NCBI GenBank assembly: GCA_017644045.1
Contig: JAEPMI010000006.1
Location: 88,980-152,979, forward strand
From: Deltaproteobacteria bacterium
Lineage (GTDB): Bacteria > Myxococcota_A > Polyangia > Polyangiales > Houyiibacteriaceae
Length of the DNA stretch: 64,000 bases
Direction of reading: 5' to 3'
The notes beneath the pieces are model-generated. The model ran no database searches. It was not told the origin of the DNA and worked only from the letters and a program-made list of their open reading frames with translations. This document shows, piece by piece, positions 38,301 to 46,615 of the stretch. Positions within the stretch are counted from its first letter, which is position 1. Each line of letters opens with the position of its first letter. The position numbers and the translations under genes were made by a program.

Positions 38301-40861
38301 TCGAGGAGCTCTACCGCCGCGTCGACTCGTGGGACGCGCTGGCCAAGGTGCACGCCGCGCAGGCGAAGATCTTCGTCGACACCAAGGCGAAGGTCGCCGC
38401 CCTCGAGGCGCAGGCCCGCGTGATGGAGCAGCAGGGCGTGGGCACGCCGGAAGACCGCATGGTGGTCTACGACCAGCTCCTCGCGCTCGAGCCGAGTCAC
38501 ATGGTGGCCCTCCGCGCGCAAGAGCAGCTCGCGCTCGCGACCGGTGACGAGGAGCGGCTCGCGGCCGTCGACCAGCGCATCGCGTCGATCGCGACCGACG
38601 ACGCGCTGAAGGCCGCCCACCTGACCCGGCTCGGCGAGACGCTCGAGCGGCTCGGCTCCGCGGGGGCGCTGGCAGCCTATCGGTCGGCGCTCGGGCTCGA
38701 TGGACGAAGCCTCGGCGCGACCCGCGGTCTCTCGCGCATCGCCGAGCGAACCGAGGACCCGACGGTACTCTCCGAGGCCGCGCGCCAGGAGGCGCGCATC
38801 GCGACCGACGGCACGCACGCCGCGCGACTGCTGGTTCGCAGCGCGAAGGTGCGGGGCGAGCGGCTCGGCGACGTGGACGGAGCGGTCGGTGACCTCGAGA
38901 AGGCGCTCGAGGTCGCGCCCGGAAGCGAGGACGCCGCGACGCTCCTCGGTCAGATCCTTCGCGCGCGCGGCGAGCACGGCCGATTGGCGGACCTCCTCGG
39001 GCGCGCCGCGGCCGCCGCCGAAGACGCCGAAGCGAGCGCGACTCTCTGGCTCGAGGTCGCGCGCATCCAGGCCGACGATCAGAACAAGCTCGCGGCCGCG
39101 GTGGGCTCGCTGAACCGGACGCTGCGCCGGTCGCCGAACCACGTCCCCACGCTCAAGCGGCTGGCCGAGTACCACCTGCGCGAGGGACAGCACGAGCAGG
39201 CGGTCGGTCTGTTGACCAAGGTCGTGCAGCAGGCGCCCGATCGCAATGTGCTCAAGGAAGCGCACCTCGCGCTGGCGGAGCTCTGGGACGAGCAGCTCGA
39301 CAAGCCGGCGCGAGCGCTGGTGAGCCTCCAGGCCGTGCTCCAGGTGGACCCGGAGCACGTGCCGGCGCTGGAGCGGCTCGCGGACATTCACGAGCGCGAG
39401 GACCGGCTGGACGAAGCGGTCGACGCGACGAAGCGACTGCTGGTCGCCACGAGCGAGGACGCGGACCTGCGCGGCCAGGCGCTCACGCGCCTCGCCCGGG
39501 TCGAGTTCGGTCGGGGCAACGACGTCGCCGCCGCCGAAGCGCTGCGCGACGCCGTGGTGCTCGAGGGACCGGGCAGCGAGTCGGCGCTCGAGCTGAAGTC
39601 GCGGGTGGAGAGCGCCGCCGGCTGGGACCAGTACCTCGACGCCATCCGCCGCCACGCGGAGCGGCAGGCGACCGAAGAGGCGCGCGCGCCGGCCTATCTC
39701 GAGATGGCGCGCGTCCTCCACGACCAGATGGGTCAGCTCGAGCAGGCGATCTCGCTGCTCGAGCGCGGCATCGAAGCGAGCGGTGGAGACCCGGCGCTGC
39801 AGCGCGAGCTGGCGATGCGACTCCGCTCCGCCGGCGACACCGAGCGCGCCACCAAGGTCCTCCAGGGCCTACTGATGGCCGACCCCACGCGCGCGGAGTC
39901 CTGGCGCGAGCTCGCACGAACGCACGTGCAGGCCGGCAAGAGCGTCGAGGCGCGGGTGGCCACCGAGCCGCTCGTGGTCCTGGGGCAGTCGAACCACGAC
40001 GACCGCTCGCTCCTCGATCAGCACCGCGCGACGGCACAGGCGCGCGCCGGGAGCTTCGCACGCGAGGTGCTCGACCAGCTCGGCACACCGTCCGCCGAAC
40101 AGCAGGCGGCCCTCGAGCTGCTGCGCATGCTCGAGCCGGCGCTACAGAAGCTCTACCCGGCAGATCTGGAGAGCTATGGTCTGTCGAGCCGGGACCGGCT
40201 GACCTCACGCAACGGTCATCCACTGCGCGCGCTGGGCGATCATGTGGCCGCGATCCTCGGCATCGAGGACTGGGAGCTCTACCTCCACAACTCGCGGCAG
40301 GTCGGGCACCTGCTCGAGCTGGGCAACCCGCCGATGATCATCGTGCCGGCGTCGACGGCCGAGCTCTCGCAGGCGCAGCAGGTCTTCCTGCTGGCGCGCC
40401 CGCTGGTGCAGGTCGCTCGCGGGATCGAAGCCGTCGAGAAGCTGACACCGCGCGAGCTCGAGGTGCTGCTGGCCTCGGCCGCGCGAAACGTCGACGGAGG
40501 CTACGGACGCGGGCTGACGAGCGAGGAGTTCCTCGACGAGCAGCGCAAACGGCTGCACAAGGCGACGCCCTGGCTCCACCGGAAGAACGTCGACGAGGCG
40601 GCGCGCCACTACGTGGCCGCGGGTCAGGTGAACTTCGGTCGCTTCGCGCGCGCCGCGCAACGCACCGCGGTTCGCATCGCCGCGCTTCTGAGTGACGACC
40701 TCGGCCAGAGCGTGCAGGCGCTGCAGCGGACCGAACGCGACATCGCGGGTCTCTCCGGTAGCGCGCTCCTCGAGGGGTCGCCCATCGCGCGGGACTTGCT
40801 CTCCTTCTGGGCATCGGAGCCCGCCATGCACCTTCGCCGTCACGCGGGGCTCTGCGCGTGA
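35381..40861 (+). CDS. Giant TPR protein with Pro-rich N-terminus
   Basis: 1826 residues from ATG 35381. Residues about 20-165 are a low-complexity Pro/Ala/Ser/Lys tail built of imperfect SASKPRASAPPPPP units. From about 175 to 1540 there are several dozen TPR-like helical pairs (for example NAREAMNALERAAAIDPEDP), a solenoid expected to scaffold a large complex. The last 270 residues form a distinct domain with SRDRLTSRNGHP, WELYLHNSRQVG and MIIVPAST, not recognised. There is no signal peptide, so it is probably cytoplasmic. It overlaps the receiver-DUF4388 gene by 4 nt (GTGA), implying a joint function. Confidence 0.85.
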   Translation: MAEEDDRPKTMEVGVEELASKAQPPPPPKKRPAHAHTIAGAASAPSESQGGLTPARRSSAPPPPPPSASKPRASAPPPPPSASKPRASAPPPPPASKPRASAPPPPPRASAPAPPKPPRASAPPPPPKKRRAPPKPPGVSPPQAAPPGMTPPRAAPPGQTPAAAQPAARPTTDSVPEPSYGDDAKAAAKALIAECEAALKGVQDPAELTRLHFEIARLQEAPLGDLRRAATHYQTALKSSPEHLPVLRGARRVLIGQRNFPKVLELYDAEARITSDPTQKATLLYEKGRLLEKELNKKDDARRAYRSALELDRSNPAILRALTERLIEERRWPEVEQLLEQTANAVADDPAHRAALVAQRARLVERQSSKSRAAELYETALRLDSRAPGALAALKRLHYEHERWRDLIRVLELEVELTDEASVRTMALYRVGRLHADRLGNAREAMNALERAAAIDPEDPLILRQLARLYEREGRFDALVEALQGLVLTIQEPREKLGVLHRIGALEEHRLGRQDAAIHWYESALKIDPTHVPTLQALAPIYRETGAWERALNMHAQEASQAKDPERKAAAHVRVAELLEEQDRAGEAIEQHDRAMTASPGYEPSFKALVRLLADARRHRDLIELYERAVDRSEQATRAVSYLFKIGAVYEDLLDEPDKAAHAYERILKLEPGHLGAIHALQRSAERAGKHEQLVAALDMEIAEITKDPKQKNDALRVALLHRSGEVMDLELGDRKGALARFKQLLEIDPKYVPGLTSVGRLYHAAGRWEDLLDIYERELEVSDDAASVVLLQKMAELCEERLGREADAVGYYERAIRIDPAHGPALDALERLLHARSDFEGLARVVEQQLKGASTEQAKARLSFRLGEVREEHLGDAKGAAKAYQAATDADPTHRPALDALTRIRASEEEWGNLAREIQKELASLEDTKLVLDAMMREGEVWAHDLSEPRKAIARFEAVLERAPTHLGALLALEELYRRVDSWDALAKVHAAQAKIFVDTKAKVAALEAQARVMEQQGVGTPEDRMVVYDQLLALEPSHMVALRAQEQLALATGDEERLAAVDQRIASIATDDALKAAHLTRLGETLERLGSAGALAAYRSALGLDGRSLGATRGLSRIAERTEDPTVLSEAARQEARIATDGTHAARLLVRSAKVRGERLGDVDGAVGDLEKALEVAPGSEDAATLLGQILRARGEHGRLADLLGRAAAAAEDAEASATLWLEVARIQADDQNKLAAAVGSLNRTLRRSPNHVPTLKRLAEYHLREGQHEQAVGLLTKVVQQAPDRNVLKEAHLALAELWDEQLDKPARALVSLQAVLQVDPEHVPALERLADIHEREDRLDEAVDATKRLLVATSEDADLRGQALTRLARVEFGRGNDVAAAEALRDAVVLEGPGSESALELKSRVESAAGWDQYLDAIRRHAERQATEEARAPAYLEMARVLHDQMGQLEQAISLLERGIEASGGDPALQRELAMRLRSAGDTERATKVLQGLLMADPTRAESWRELARTHVQAGKSVEARVATEPLVVLGQSNHDDRSLLDQHRATAQARAGSFAREVLDQLGTPSAEQQAALELLRMLEPALQKLYPADLESYGLSSRDRLTSRNGHPLRALGDHVAAILGIEDWELYLHNSRQVGHLLELGNPPMIIVPASTAELSQAQQVFLLARPLVQVARGIEAVEKLTPRELEVLLASAARNVDGGYGRGLTSEEFLDEQRKRLHKATPWLHRKNVDEAARHYVAAGQVNFGRFARAAQRTAVRIAALLSDDLGQSVQALQRTERDIAGLSGSALLEGSPIARDLLSFWASEPAMHLRRHAGLCA

Positions 40862-42150
40862 GCGGGCGCATCCTCGTCGTGGATGCCGCCGACACGGTGA
40901 GGCGCGTCGTGCGTCGCACCCTCGAGGAAGTCGGACACACGGTCGAGGAGGCAGCGGACCCGAGCGACGGGCTCGCGATCGCTCAGCGCTTCGTGCCCAA
41001 CCTCGTGCTCTTGGACCCCGACGGGCCGCCGGTCGGCGCGCTCGACGCCGCTGGTCTCTGCACCGCGCTCGCGGGCATCTCGAATCTGCGGGACGCGCCC
41101 GTGGTGCTGATGACCGCGGGCGACGCGCAGGCGGCGCTCGACCGAACCGGCGCGAAGGACGCGCTCCGCAAGCCCTTCGGCCGTGACGCGCTGCTCACGG
41201 CGGTCGCTCACGCGCTGGCGCCCAAGAACGACACCGGCGGCTTCGAGGCGATCGGCCCGGACGACCCGAACCCGGCCGCAGACGCGATCCGGACGCACCT
41301 CGCGGACTGGCTCACCGAGCTGGTGCCGGAGGCCGCCGCGACGCTCGGCGCGGCGCTCGAGGATGTGCCGGCCGACGTGCTCTTCACCAAGGTCGAGGAG
41401 CTCGGGCGCCGACTCCCGGACCACCCGGAGGAGGGCGAGCTCTCCTTCCACGGTCGGCTCGAGCACGTCGGGCTGGGCGATGTGCTGCAGACGCTGCAGC
41501 ACCAGGGTCAGACCGGCGTGCTCGTCGTGCGCTCGTCGGACGGCAAGGCCATCTCGCTCTGCATGACCAAGGGCGCGGTGGACCTGGTGCTGGCGCGCGG
41601 CACACCGGTCGACCTGCGCCTCGGCCGGTACATCGTAGCCGAGGGGTTGCTCGACGAGGACGAGCTCGCGCCACTCCTGGCGCGGCCGGGTCAGGGCCTG
41701 CTCGGCCGCCGCCTGATGCGCCTCGGCTCCATCTCCGAGGAGGAGCTCAACCGCGCGCTGGCGCGCCAGAGCAGCGAGCTCGTCTACGAGGCGCTGCGCT
41801 GGCCGCGGGGCACGTTCTCGTTCAGCCGCTTCGCCATCCGCCCGGAGGCCGAAGAGGCGAAGCTCGCGCTGCCGATGACCTCGATGCTCATGGAGGGGCT
41901 ACGCCGCGTGGACGAGTGGCGGCTCATCGAAGAGCAGATCGACTCCTTCGATCGCGTCCCGCTCATCGACGTGGACGTGGTCCGCGAGACGCCCCGCGAG
42001 CGGATGCAGCCGGACGAGCGCACGGTGCTCGACGCGGTCGATGGGCGCCGGACGATCCGCGAGATCATCGCCACCACGCACCTCGGATCCTTCGAGGTGT
42101 GCAAGGTGCTCTACCAGCTCCTCGGTTCCAGGCTGATCCGCCTCCGGTAG
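40858..42150 (+). CDS. Response-regulator receiver with DUF4388 (PATAN-like) domain
   Basis: 430 residues, GTG start inside the stop of the TPR gene. The receiver domain (4-120) has Asp9, the presumed phosphoacceptor Asp53 (LLDPDGPP), MTAG and LRKPF. Residues about 195-305 match DUF4388 (FHGRLEHVGLGDVLQTLQHQ, TGVLVVRSSDG), and a C-terminal repeat of the same kind (RTIREII, SFEVCKVLYQLL) follows. These proteins are abundant in myxobacteria and cyanobacterial relatives act in motility and pilus control. No DNA-binding domain is seen. A palindromic element lies in the 192 bp after it. Confidence 0.87.
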   Translation: MSGRILVVDAADTVRRVVRRTLEEVGHTVEEAADPSDGLAIAQRFVPNLVLLDPDGPPVGALDAAGLCTALAGISNLRDAPVVLMTAGDAQAALDRTGAKDALRKPFGRDALLTAVAHALAPKNDTGGFEAIGPDDPNPAADAIRTHLADWLTELVPEAAATLGAALEDVPADVLFTKVEELGRRLPDHPEEGELSFHGRLEHVGLGDVLQTLQHQGQTGVLVVRSSDGKAISLCMTKGAVDLVLARGTPVDLRLGRYIVAEGLLDEDELAPLLARPGQGLLGRRLMRLGSISEEELNRALARQSSELVYEALRWPRGTFSFSRFAIRPEAEEAKLALPMTSMLMEGLRRVDEWRLIEEQIDSFDRVPLIDVDVVRETPRERMQPDERTVLDAVDGRRTIREIIATTHLGSFEVCKVLYQLLGSRLIRLR

Positions 42151-42184
42151 GCCCCCCCGTCAGGCTTCGTTGGAGCCGATGTGC

Positions 42185-42298
42185 CCTTGTTCTCGCACGA
42201 AGGCACGAAGCACACGAAGACTCACAAAGGGTTGGATCAACCCCGGTCCAGTCCTTTGTGGGACTCCGTGCTCTCTGTGGCTTTGTGCGAGAACAAGG
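42185..42298. repeat. Inverted-arm palindromic element, copy B
   Basis: Two 46-nt arms (42185-42230 and 42253-42298) match each other in 37 of 46 positions when one is inverted. The outer 14 bp are perfect (CCTTGTTCTCGCAC) and a 22-nt spacer separates them. The arms align with those of copy A at 22927-23111. It lies between convergent genes and could form a long hairpin. Confidence 0.9.
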
Positions 42299-42342
42299 AC
42301 CCAGTGGGTGAAACGAAGCCCGGGGCGGATTGAAGCCTGGGG

Positions 42343-43962
42343 CTAGAAGCTGACGGCGAGGCCGAGGGTCAGGTCGATGGCCCAGAGGGACGCCGGGAAG
42401 AGGATGTGGAACTCGGGGGTCAGGTTGATCCCGAAGTTCTCCATGATCCGGTAGCCGACGTTCGCGCCGATCTGGACGCTGTTGAGGCCGCTGATGATGT
42501 AGGGCTCGGCCGCGCCGCTCTGCGGGGGCGCGATCTGGTACTGGCCGAAGCTCGAGCCGAGGAAAGCGTCGGCGTGGAAGCCTTCCATGGCCGGCTGGGT
42601 CAACTGCACCATCGCGCGCAGACCGATCATGGTCGAGGCCAGCGTGCCTTCGCCGCTCGAGAACGAGTAGCGGATGTGGGCCGCGACCGCGAAGCGCGGG
42701 ATGATCCAGTAGCCGAGCGTGATGCGGAGCGCGGGCGCGAGCACGAAGCCCGACTGCTCGACGCGGACATGGCAGGTCTCACCCATGCAAGGACCCCCGA
42801 TGTCGGGATCCTCGTAGGCCTGACAGTCCTGGTTCGGATCGGTGGGATCGCACCCACCGGGCTGGCCGATGCCGGCGTCCGCTTCCTTCCCCGCGCTCGC
42901 GAAGCCGAGGCCGAGCGTGAAGCCGACCTCGGCGAAGAAGCCGATGGTCTCGCCGGGCTCGTCATCACCGCCGCCCTCTTCGGCGACGCAGAAGTTGTCC
43001 TCGCAGCTGAGTCCGCCGCGGCAGTCGGAGTTGGCGACGCAGGTGTCGCCGAGGCCGGCGCTGCCGCCGCTGTTGCACTCCATGCCGGGCGGGCACTCGG
43101 CGTCGGAGCACTGCTCGGGCGGGATCTGCCCGGGGAGCGCGGCCGGCGGCAGGGTGCGCTGCGCGACGATGTTCACCGTGAAGGGCTGCTCGGGCGAGCC
43201 GGCGGTGCCCATGGGGCCGCCGTCCTGGTCGAACGCGACGATGTAGTACTTCACCGCCGGCTGCATGACCTCGCTGCAGGGGAGCTCGAGACCGAAGCCT
43301 CCGGTCATCCGGCGCATCTGCAGCCGGTTGAACTCGCGCATGCCGTGCGCCTGGTAGTAGACGAAGATCTCGCCGACGGGCGCATCCTCCGGTGCCTCCA
43401 CGAAGATCGGGAGCGCGGTGTTCGTGAGCTGCTCGTCGGCCGGGGTGTGGGGGATGGTGCCGGGCGGGGCCGTGCTGCCGCCCCCGGTGTTCCCACCGCC
43501 GGTGTTGCCGCCCCCGGTGTTCCCACCGCCAGTGTTGCCGCCCCCGGTGTTTCCACCACCGGTGCCCGCGCGGTTTCGAGCGAGGCCGAAGACCGATGAG
43601 ATGTCCGGTGTGCTCGTCAGGGGATCGAGCTGGATGTTGCCGTCCGCCTCGAGCGCCTGGGTGAAGTACTGGAGACCCTGTCCGTTGTCCCCGAAGCCAC
43701 CGATCGAGACCACGCCGAGGTTCAGGTAGGTCCGGGCGAGCGGCGAACCGGTCACCCCGCCCCGCTGGGCGGTCTGCAACGCCTCCTGCAGGAGGTTCAT
43801 CGCCGTCTCGAGCTCGAGGTTCGTGTAGGCGTCCATGGCCTGACGGTTGAGGTCGAGGACTCGCCGGAGCTGGGCTTCGGCGGGGGCCGGACTCAGCGCG
43901 ACGGCACCGAGCGAGACGACCATGGCGAGGAAGAGCGTACGGAATCGACAAGTCATGGACAT
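42343..43962 (-). CDS. Exported TPR/Ig-like protein with C-terminal outer-membrane-like barrel
   Basis: 539 residues with a signal peptide ending APAEAQ. The N-terminal half repeats the layout of the genes at 5434 and 16022: TPR-like helices (about 30-150), STPDISSVFGLARNRAG, then an Ig-like strand region with GEIFVYYQAHGMREFNRLQM. Between them is a Thr-Gly-Gly-Gly-Asn repeat encoded by a 30-bp DNA repeat. A Cys-rich segment (about 285-330, CPPGMECNSGG) precedes beta-strands ending in an aromatic residue (LAVSF), as in outer-membrane barrels. No kinase is adjacent to this one. The 5' end overlaps no other gene. Confidence 0.75.
   Translation of the reverse strand: MSMTCRFRTLFLAMVVSLGAVALSPAPAEAQLRRVLDLNRQAMDAYTNLELETAMNLLQEALQTAQRGGVTGSPLARTYLNLGVVSIGGFGDNGQGLQYFTQALEADGNIQLDPLTSTPDISSVFGLARNRAGTGGGNTGGGNTGGGNTGGGNTGGGNTGGGSTAPPGTIPHTPADEQLTNTALPIFVEAPEDAPVGEIFVYYQAHGMREFNRLQMRRMTGGFGLELPCSEVMQPAVKYYIVAFDQDGGPMGTAGSPEQPFTVNIVAQRTLPPAALPGQIPPEQCSDAECPPGMECNSGGSAGLGDTCVANSDCRGGLSCEDNFCVAEEGGGDDEPGETIGFFAEVGFTLGLGFASAGKEADAGIGQPGGCDPTDPNQDCQAYEDPDIGGPCMGETCHVRVEQSGFVLAPALRITLGYWIIPRFAVAAHIRYSFSSGEGTLASTMIGLRAMVQLTQPAMEGFHADAFLGSSFGQYQIAPPQSGAAEPYIISGLNSVQIGANVGYRIMENFGINLTPEFHILFPASLWAIDLTLGLAVSF
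43477..43564. repeat. In-frame 30-bp minisatellite in the barrel gene
   Basis: Units at 43477-43506, 43507-43536 and 43537-43564 (the last incomplete) differ at few bases. They encode the Thr-Gly-Gly-Gly-Asn repeats, with two five-residue units per DNA repeat. Unit number could vary without a frameshift. Confidence 0.9.
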
Positions 43963-44032
43963 GGGCTGCTTTTCATGCGCCGAACGGACAGCATGCGGCG
44001 CGGCAGGAAACTATCAGAAAGGCACCGGAGCG

Positions 44033-45133
44033 TCACAACGACTGCTGCGCCTCTCGGGCTTCGGCGTCGGTGCGAACGAACTCCACGCGTCGGTTGCGGG
44101 CACGACCCTCGGGAGTCGAGTTCGACTCGATGGGCTGAGTCTCGCCGTAGCCGTTGCTGGTGAGGCGGTTCGGGTCGATGCCCTTGCGGACCAGGTACTG
44201 GCGGACGGCGCTGGCTCGGTTTCGGCTCAGGCGCATGTTGTACCGATCTCGACCGTTGCTGTCCGTGTGACCTTGGATCTCGAGGGTGATCTCGGGGTAA
44301 TCGGTCAGCACCTGGACCACGGTGTCGAGAATTCCGAACGAATCCGGCTGGATACGGGCTCGGTCGTGGGCGAAGTGGATCTTCTGGTGGATGCGGATCC
44401 GGGTCGTGGTGACCTCGACGTCCTGGTAGACCCGCGGGCAGCCCTGCTCGTCGGCCGGCCCCGGCTCGTCTGGGCAGCGGTCGTCGGCATCCATGATCGA
44501 ATCGCCGTCGTTGTCGGGGTCCGGGCAGCCGTCCTCGTCCTGGAATCCGTCGCGATCCTCCGGGTCGATGCGGCAGCGATCGACCCCGTCGAGCACCCCA
44601 TCGAGGTCGTCGTCGGGGTCCGGGCAGCCGTCGCCGTCGGCGATCCCGTCGGCGTCCTCGGGCTCGGCGACGCAGAGATCGACAGAGTCCATCCGGCCAT
44701 CGCCATCGATGTCCCCATCTTCGGGGCAGCCGTCCTCGTCCTCGTGCCCGTCCAGATCCTCGGGGTCATCGGGGCATTCGTCGTCTGGGTCGCGAATTCC
44801 GTCGCCATCGCGGTCGCCGGGCTCCGGGGTGTGGTGGACCACCACGTCCCGGGGCGAGCAGCGCTCGGGTGGGCTCATGGTGAGGGCCGCCCGGGCGTTC
44901 GGCTCGGCGATCAGGTAGTGGTCCTCGGCCTCGGCGAGATTGCCCCGCTCGAGCTCCTCGTTGGCGAAGTCGTTGTAGGCCCGAGCGACCGCCAAGGCGC
45001 GTGGGGCGCACGCGTAGGCCCCGTTCCGCTCGGCCTGGTCGATGACGTCACGGAGCCCGTCGATCCGGCCCTGGAGGCTGGAGGCGGCCTGGCACCCGAA
45101 GAGAGCGACCGCGAGGGCCGCGAGCCATCTCAT
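44033..45133 (-). CDS. OmpA-family lipoprotein with thrombospondin type-3 repeats
   Basis: 366 residues from ATG 45133, inside the stop of the DUF4398 gene. The lipobox is ALFGC (Cys14). A helical domain (about 20-100) resembles DUF4398. Residues about 105-235 are TSP3-like calcium-binding repeats (DRDGDGIRDPDDECPDD type). The C-terminal OmpA domain (about 245-350) has IHFAHDRARIQPDS, EIQGHTDSNG and RLSRNRASAVRQYL, which bind peptidoglycan. It should tie the outer membrane to the cell wall. Confidence 0.92.
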   Translation of the reverse strand: MRWLAALAVALFGCQAASSLQGRIDGLRDVIDQAERNGAYACAPRALAVARAYNDFANEELERGNLAEAEDHYLIAEPNARAALTMSPPERCSPRDVVVHHTPEPGDRDGDGIRDPDDECPDDPEDLDGHEDEDGCPEDGDIDGDGRMDSVDLCVAEPEDADGIADGDGCPDPDDDLDGVLDGVDRCRIDPEDRDGFQDEDGCPDPDNDGDSIMDADDRCPDEPGPADEQGCPRVYQDVEVTTTRIRIHQKIHFAHDRARIQPDSFGILDTVVQVLTDYPEITLEIQGHTDSNGRDRYNMRLSRNRASAVRQYLVRKGIDPNRLTSNGYGETQPIESNSTPEGRARNRRVEFVRTDAEAREAQQSL

Positions 45134-45462
45134 CGTCCCTGCTCGCGCATGCGACGGCGGGCGAGATCGCGGGCCTTCACCCCGTACTCTTCGGCGATCT
45201 TCGCGTTGTGGATCGCGTCCTGATAGGCGGCCTCGCCGGCGTCGTGGCGCGCCTGCTCGAGGTGGGCGCGAGCGTAGTAGTACTCGTAGGGGGCGTGCTC
45301 CGCGGCCCCGGCCTCCTCGGCCTGATGCACGACACGGGCCGCCGGCATCACGTTCACCGAGTAGATCGTGGGCCCGCAGCCCACGAGGAGGGTGAGCGCC
45401 AGCGCCAGCAACCCGAGCCGGGCTCCCCGTACCTGCGGCCAGGAGATGGGCGATCGACGCAT
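45130..45462 (-). CDS. DUF4398-type lipoprotein
   Basis: 110 residues with signal peptide and lipobox LLVGC. The rest is helical with YEYYYARAHLEQAR and YQDAIHNAKIAEEYG, the DUF4398 signature. DUF4398 genes commonly precede OmpA genes, as here with a 4-nt overlap (ATGA). The two products are likely partners at the cell wall. Confidence 0.88.
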   Translation of the reverse strand: MRRSPISWPQVRGARLGLLALALTLLVGCGPTIYSVNVMPAARVVHQAEEAGAAEHAPYEYYYARAHLEQARHDAGEAAYQDAIHNAKIAEEYGVKARDLARRRMREQGR

Positions 45463-45617
45463 CCCTCGATGGATATCGACCCGGCCCCCGGTGCGTCAAC
45501 TTCCGTTCGGCCCGAGGGAGGCAATCCGCAGCACGACCTCGACGCAACTTTGCGTTATGCTCGTCGCCCGGCTACGCCCCCCATCGGGCAGGCGAGCCTC
45601 GCCCTTCACTCCGCATC

Positions 45618-46172
45618 GTGCCCCTGCCGACCCTGATCTGCCTCGCTTTCGCGACCGGCATCATCGCTGCACTCGCCGGACGGGTCGAATTGCGAGTGAG
45701 CCCCCGCCCGGCGCTGCTGACCCGCAGCTTCATGGCCTACGTGGTCTTCACCTGCTTCGTGCTCGTGCCGATCGCGGTGTACTTCTACGTCTTCCACGGG
45801 GACTGGTTCCTTCTCTACACGGTCGACGTGAACCAGATCCCATCCGCGCTGGCGCTGGTGGGCTTCATGGTGCTCGGCATGGTCGGCGCCGCCGGCTTCA
45901 TGCTCGGGTCGGCGATGGTCCGCGGTCAGCGCGACACCCTCGGCATGCTCCTGGTCGCGGTGGCGCTCGTCGGCGCGGTCGGGATCGGCGTCGTCGCCCG
46001 CGATCGGCTCTCGGTGGTCGGGACCTTCGCTCAGTACGAAGGCCGCTTCGGGCTCGAGGACTTCACCGAGGGTCCGCTCGTCCAAGGGGCCGGCCTGATG
46101 GGCGGCATCCTGCTGGTCGGGATCATCGCGCTCGTGGCGCGCCTCCACATGTCCGGCCGCCGCGGCGATTGA
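45618..46172 (+). CDS. Membrane protein of unknown function, about four helices
   Basis: 184 residues from GTG 45618. Hydrophobic segments lie at about 3-20, 36-58, 75-98, 108-127 and 155-175. There are no catalytic-looking motifs; YFYVFHGDWFLLY and LIALVARLHMSGRR are the most distinctive parts. No family was recognised. It faces the MmcQ/YjbR gene with 1 nt between the stops. Confidence 0.75.
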   Translation: MPLPTLICLAFATGIIAALAGRVELRVSPRPALLTRSFMAYVVFTCFVLVPIAVYFYVFHGDWFLLYTVDVNQIPSALALVGFMVLGMVGAAGFMLGSAMVRGQRDTLGMLLVAVALVGAVGIGVVARDRLSVVGTFAQYEGRFGLEDFTEGPLVQGAGLMGGILLVGIIALVARLHMSGRRGD

Positions 46173-46173
46173 A

Positions 46174-46554
46174 TCACTCGTCGTCGTCTTCGAGGAGCTT
46201 CGCGAGCTTCTTCGGCGCCACCAGCCGATAGCTGTCGCGCACCAGCTCCTCGAGCTCGTCCCAGTCGAGCTCGACGTCGAGCCAGACCCCGAGCCATCCC
46301 TTGTGTCCGACGTAGGGCGGCGAGAAGAAGAGCTCCGGGTCGGCCGCCATCAGTGCCGCCTGCGCGCCGTCCGGCGCCTTCATCCAGACCGAGGGCCGAC
46401 CGCCGTCGTAGTTGCCCTTCTGGGCGGCGAAGATCTTCTTCCGGATCCGCCAGCTCGGATCGCCGTGCGCCGGCTGCTCCTTGGCCTCGGGCAGCGCGAG
46501 GCAGATGGCGCGCAGGCGCTCGAGCACCGCGGGCGAGACGTTCGACTCGTTCAC
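46174..46554 (-). CDS. MmcQ/YjbR-family protein
   Basis: 126 residues, typical length. Family motifs are LPEAKEQPAHGDPSWRIRKK near the N-terminus, GRPSVWMKAP, and FFSPPYVGHKGWLGVWLD. The fold is CyaY-like and DNA binding has been proposed; function is not established. It stands alone on this strand ahead of the DUF2378 gene stretch. Confidence 0.92.
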   Translation of the reverse strand: MNESNVSPAVLERLRAICLALPEAKEQPAHGDPSWRIRKKIFAAQKGNYDGGRPSVWMKAPDGAQAALMAADPELFFSPPYVGHKGWLGVWLDVELDWDELEELVRDSYRLVAPKKLAKLLEDDDE

Positions 46555-46615
46555 TCGTCGAGCATGCCGGCAAGAAGCCAGGGACGCTCGTGCTCGATCT
46601 TCGAGCAGACCCTGG

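Noticed and set aside
35348-39721. Very long open frame antisense to the giant TPR gene
   Set aside because: It mirrors the codon structure of the TPR gene in very GC-rich DNA; it has no domain, signal peptide or ribosome site, while the plus strand encodes clear TPR units.
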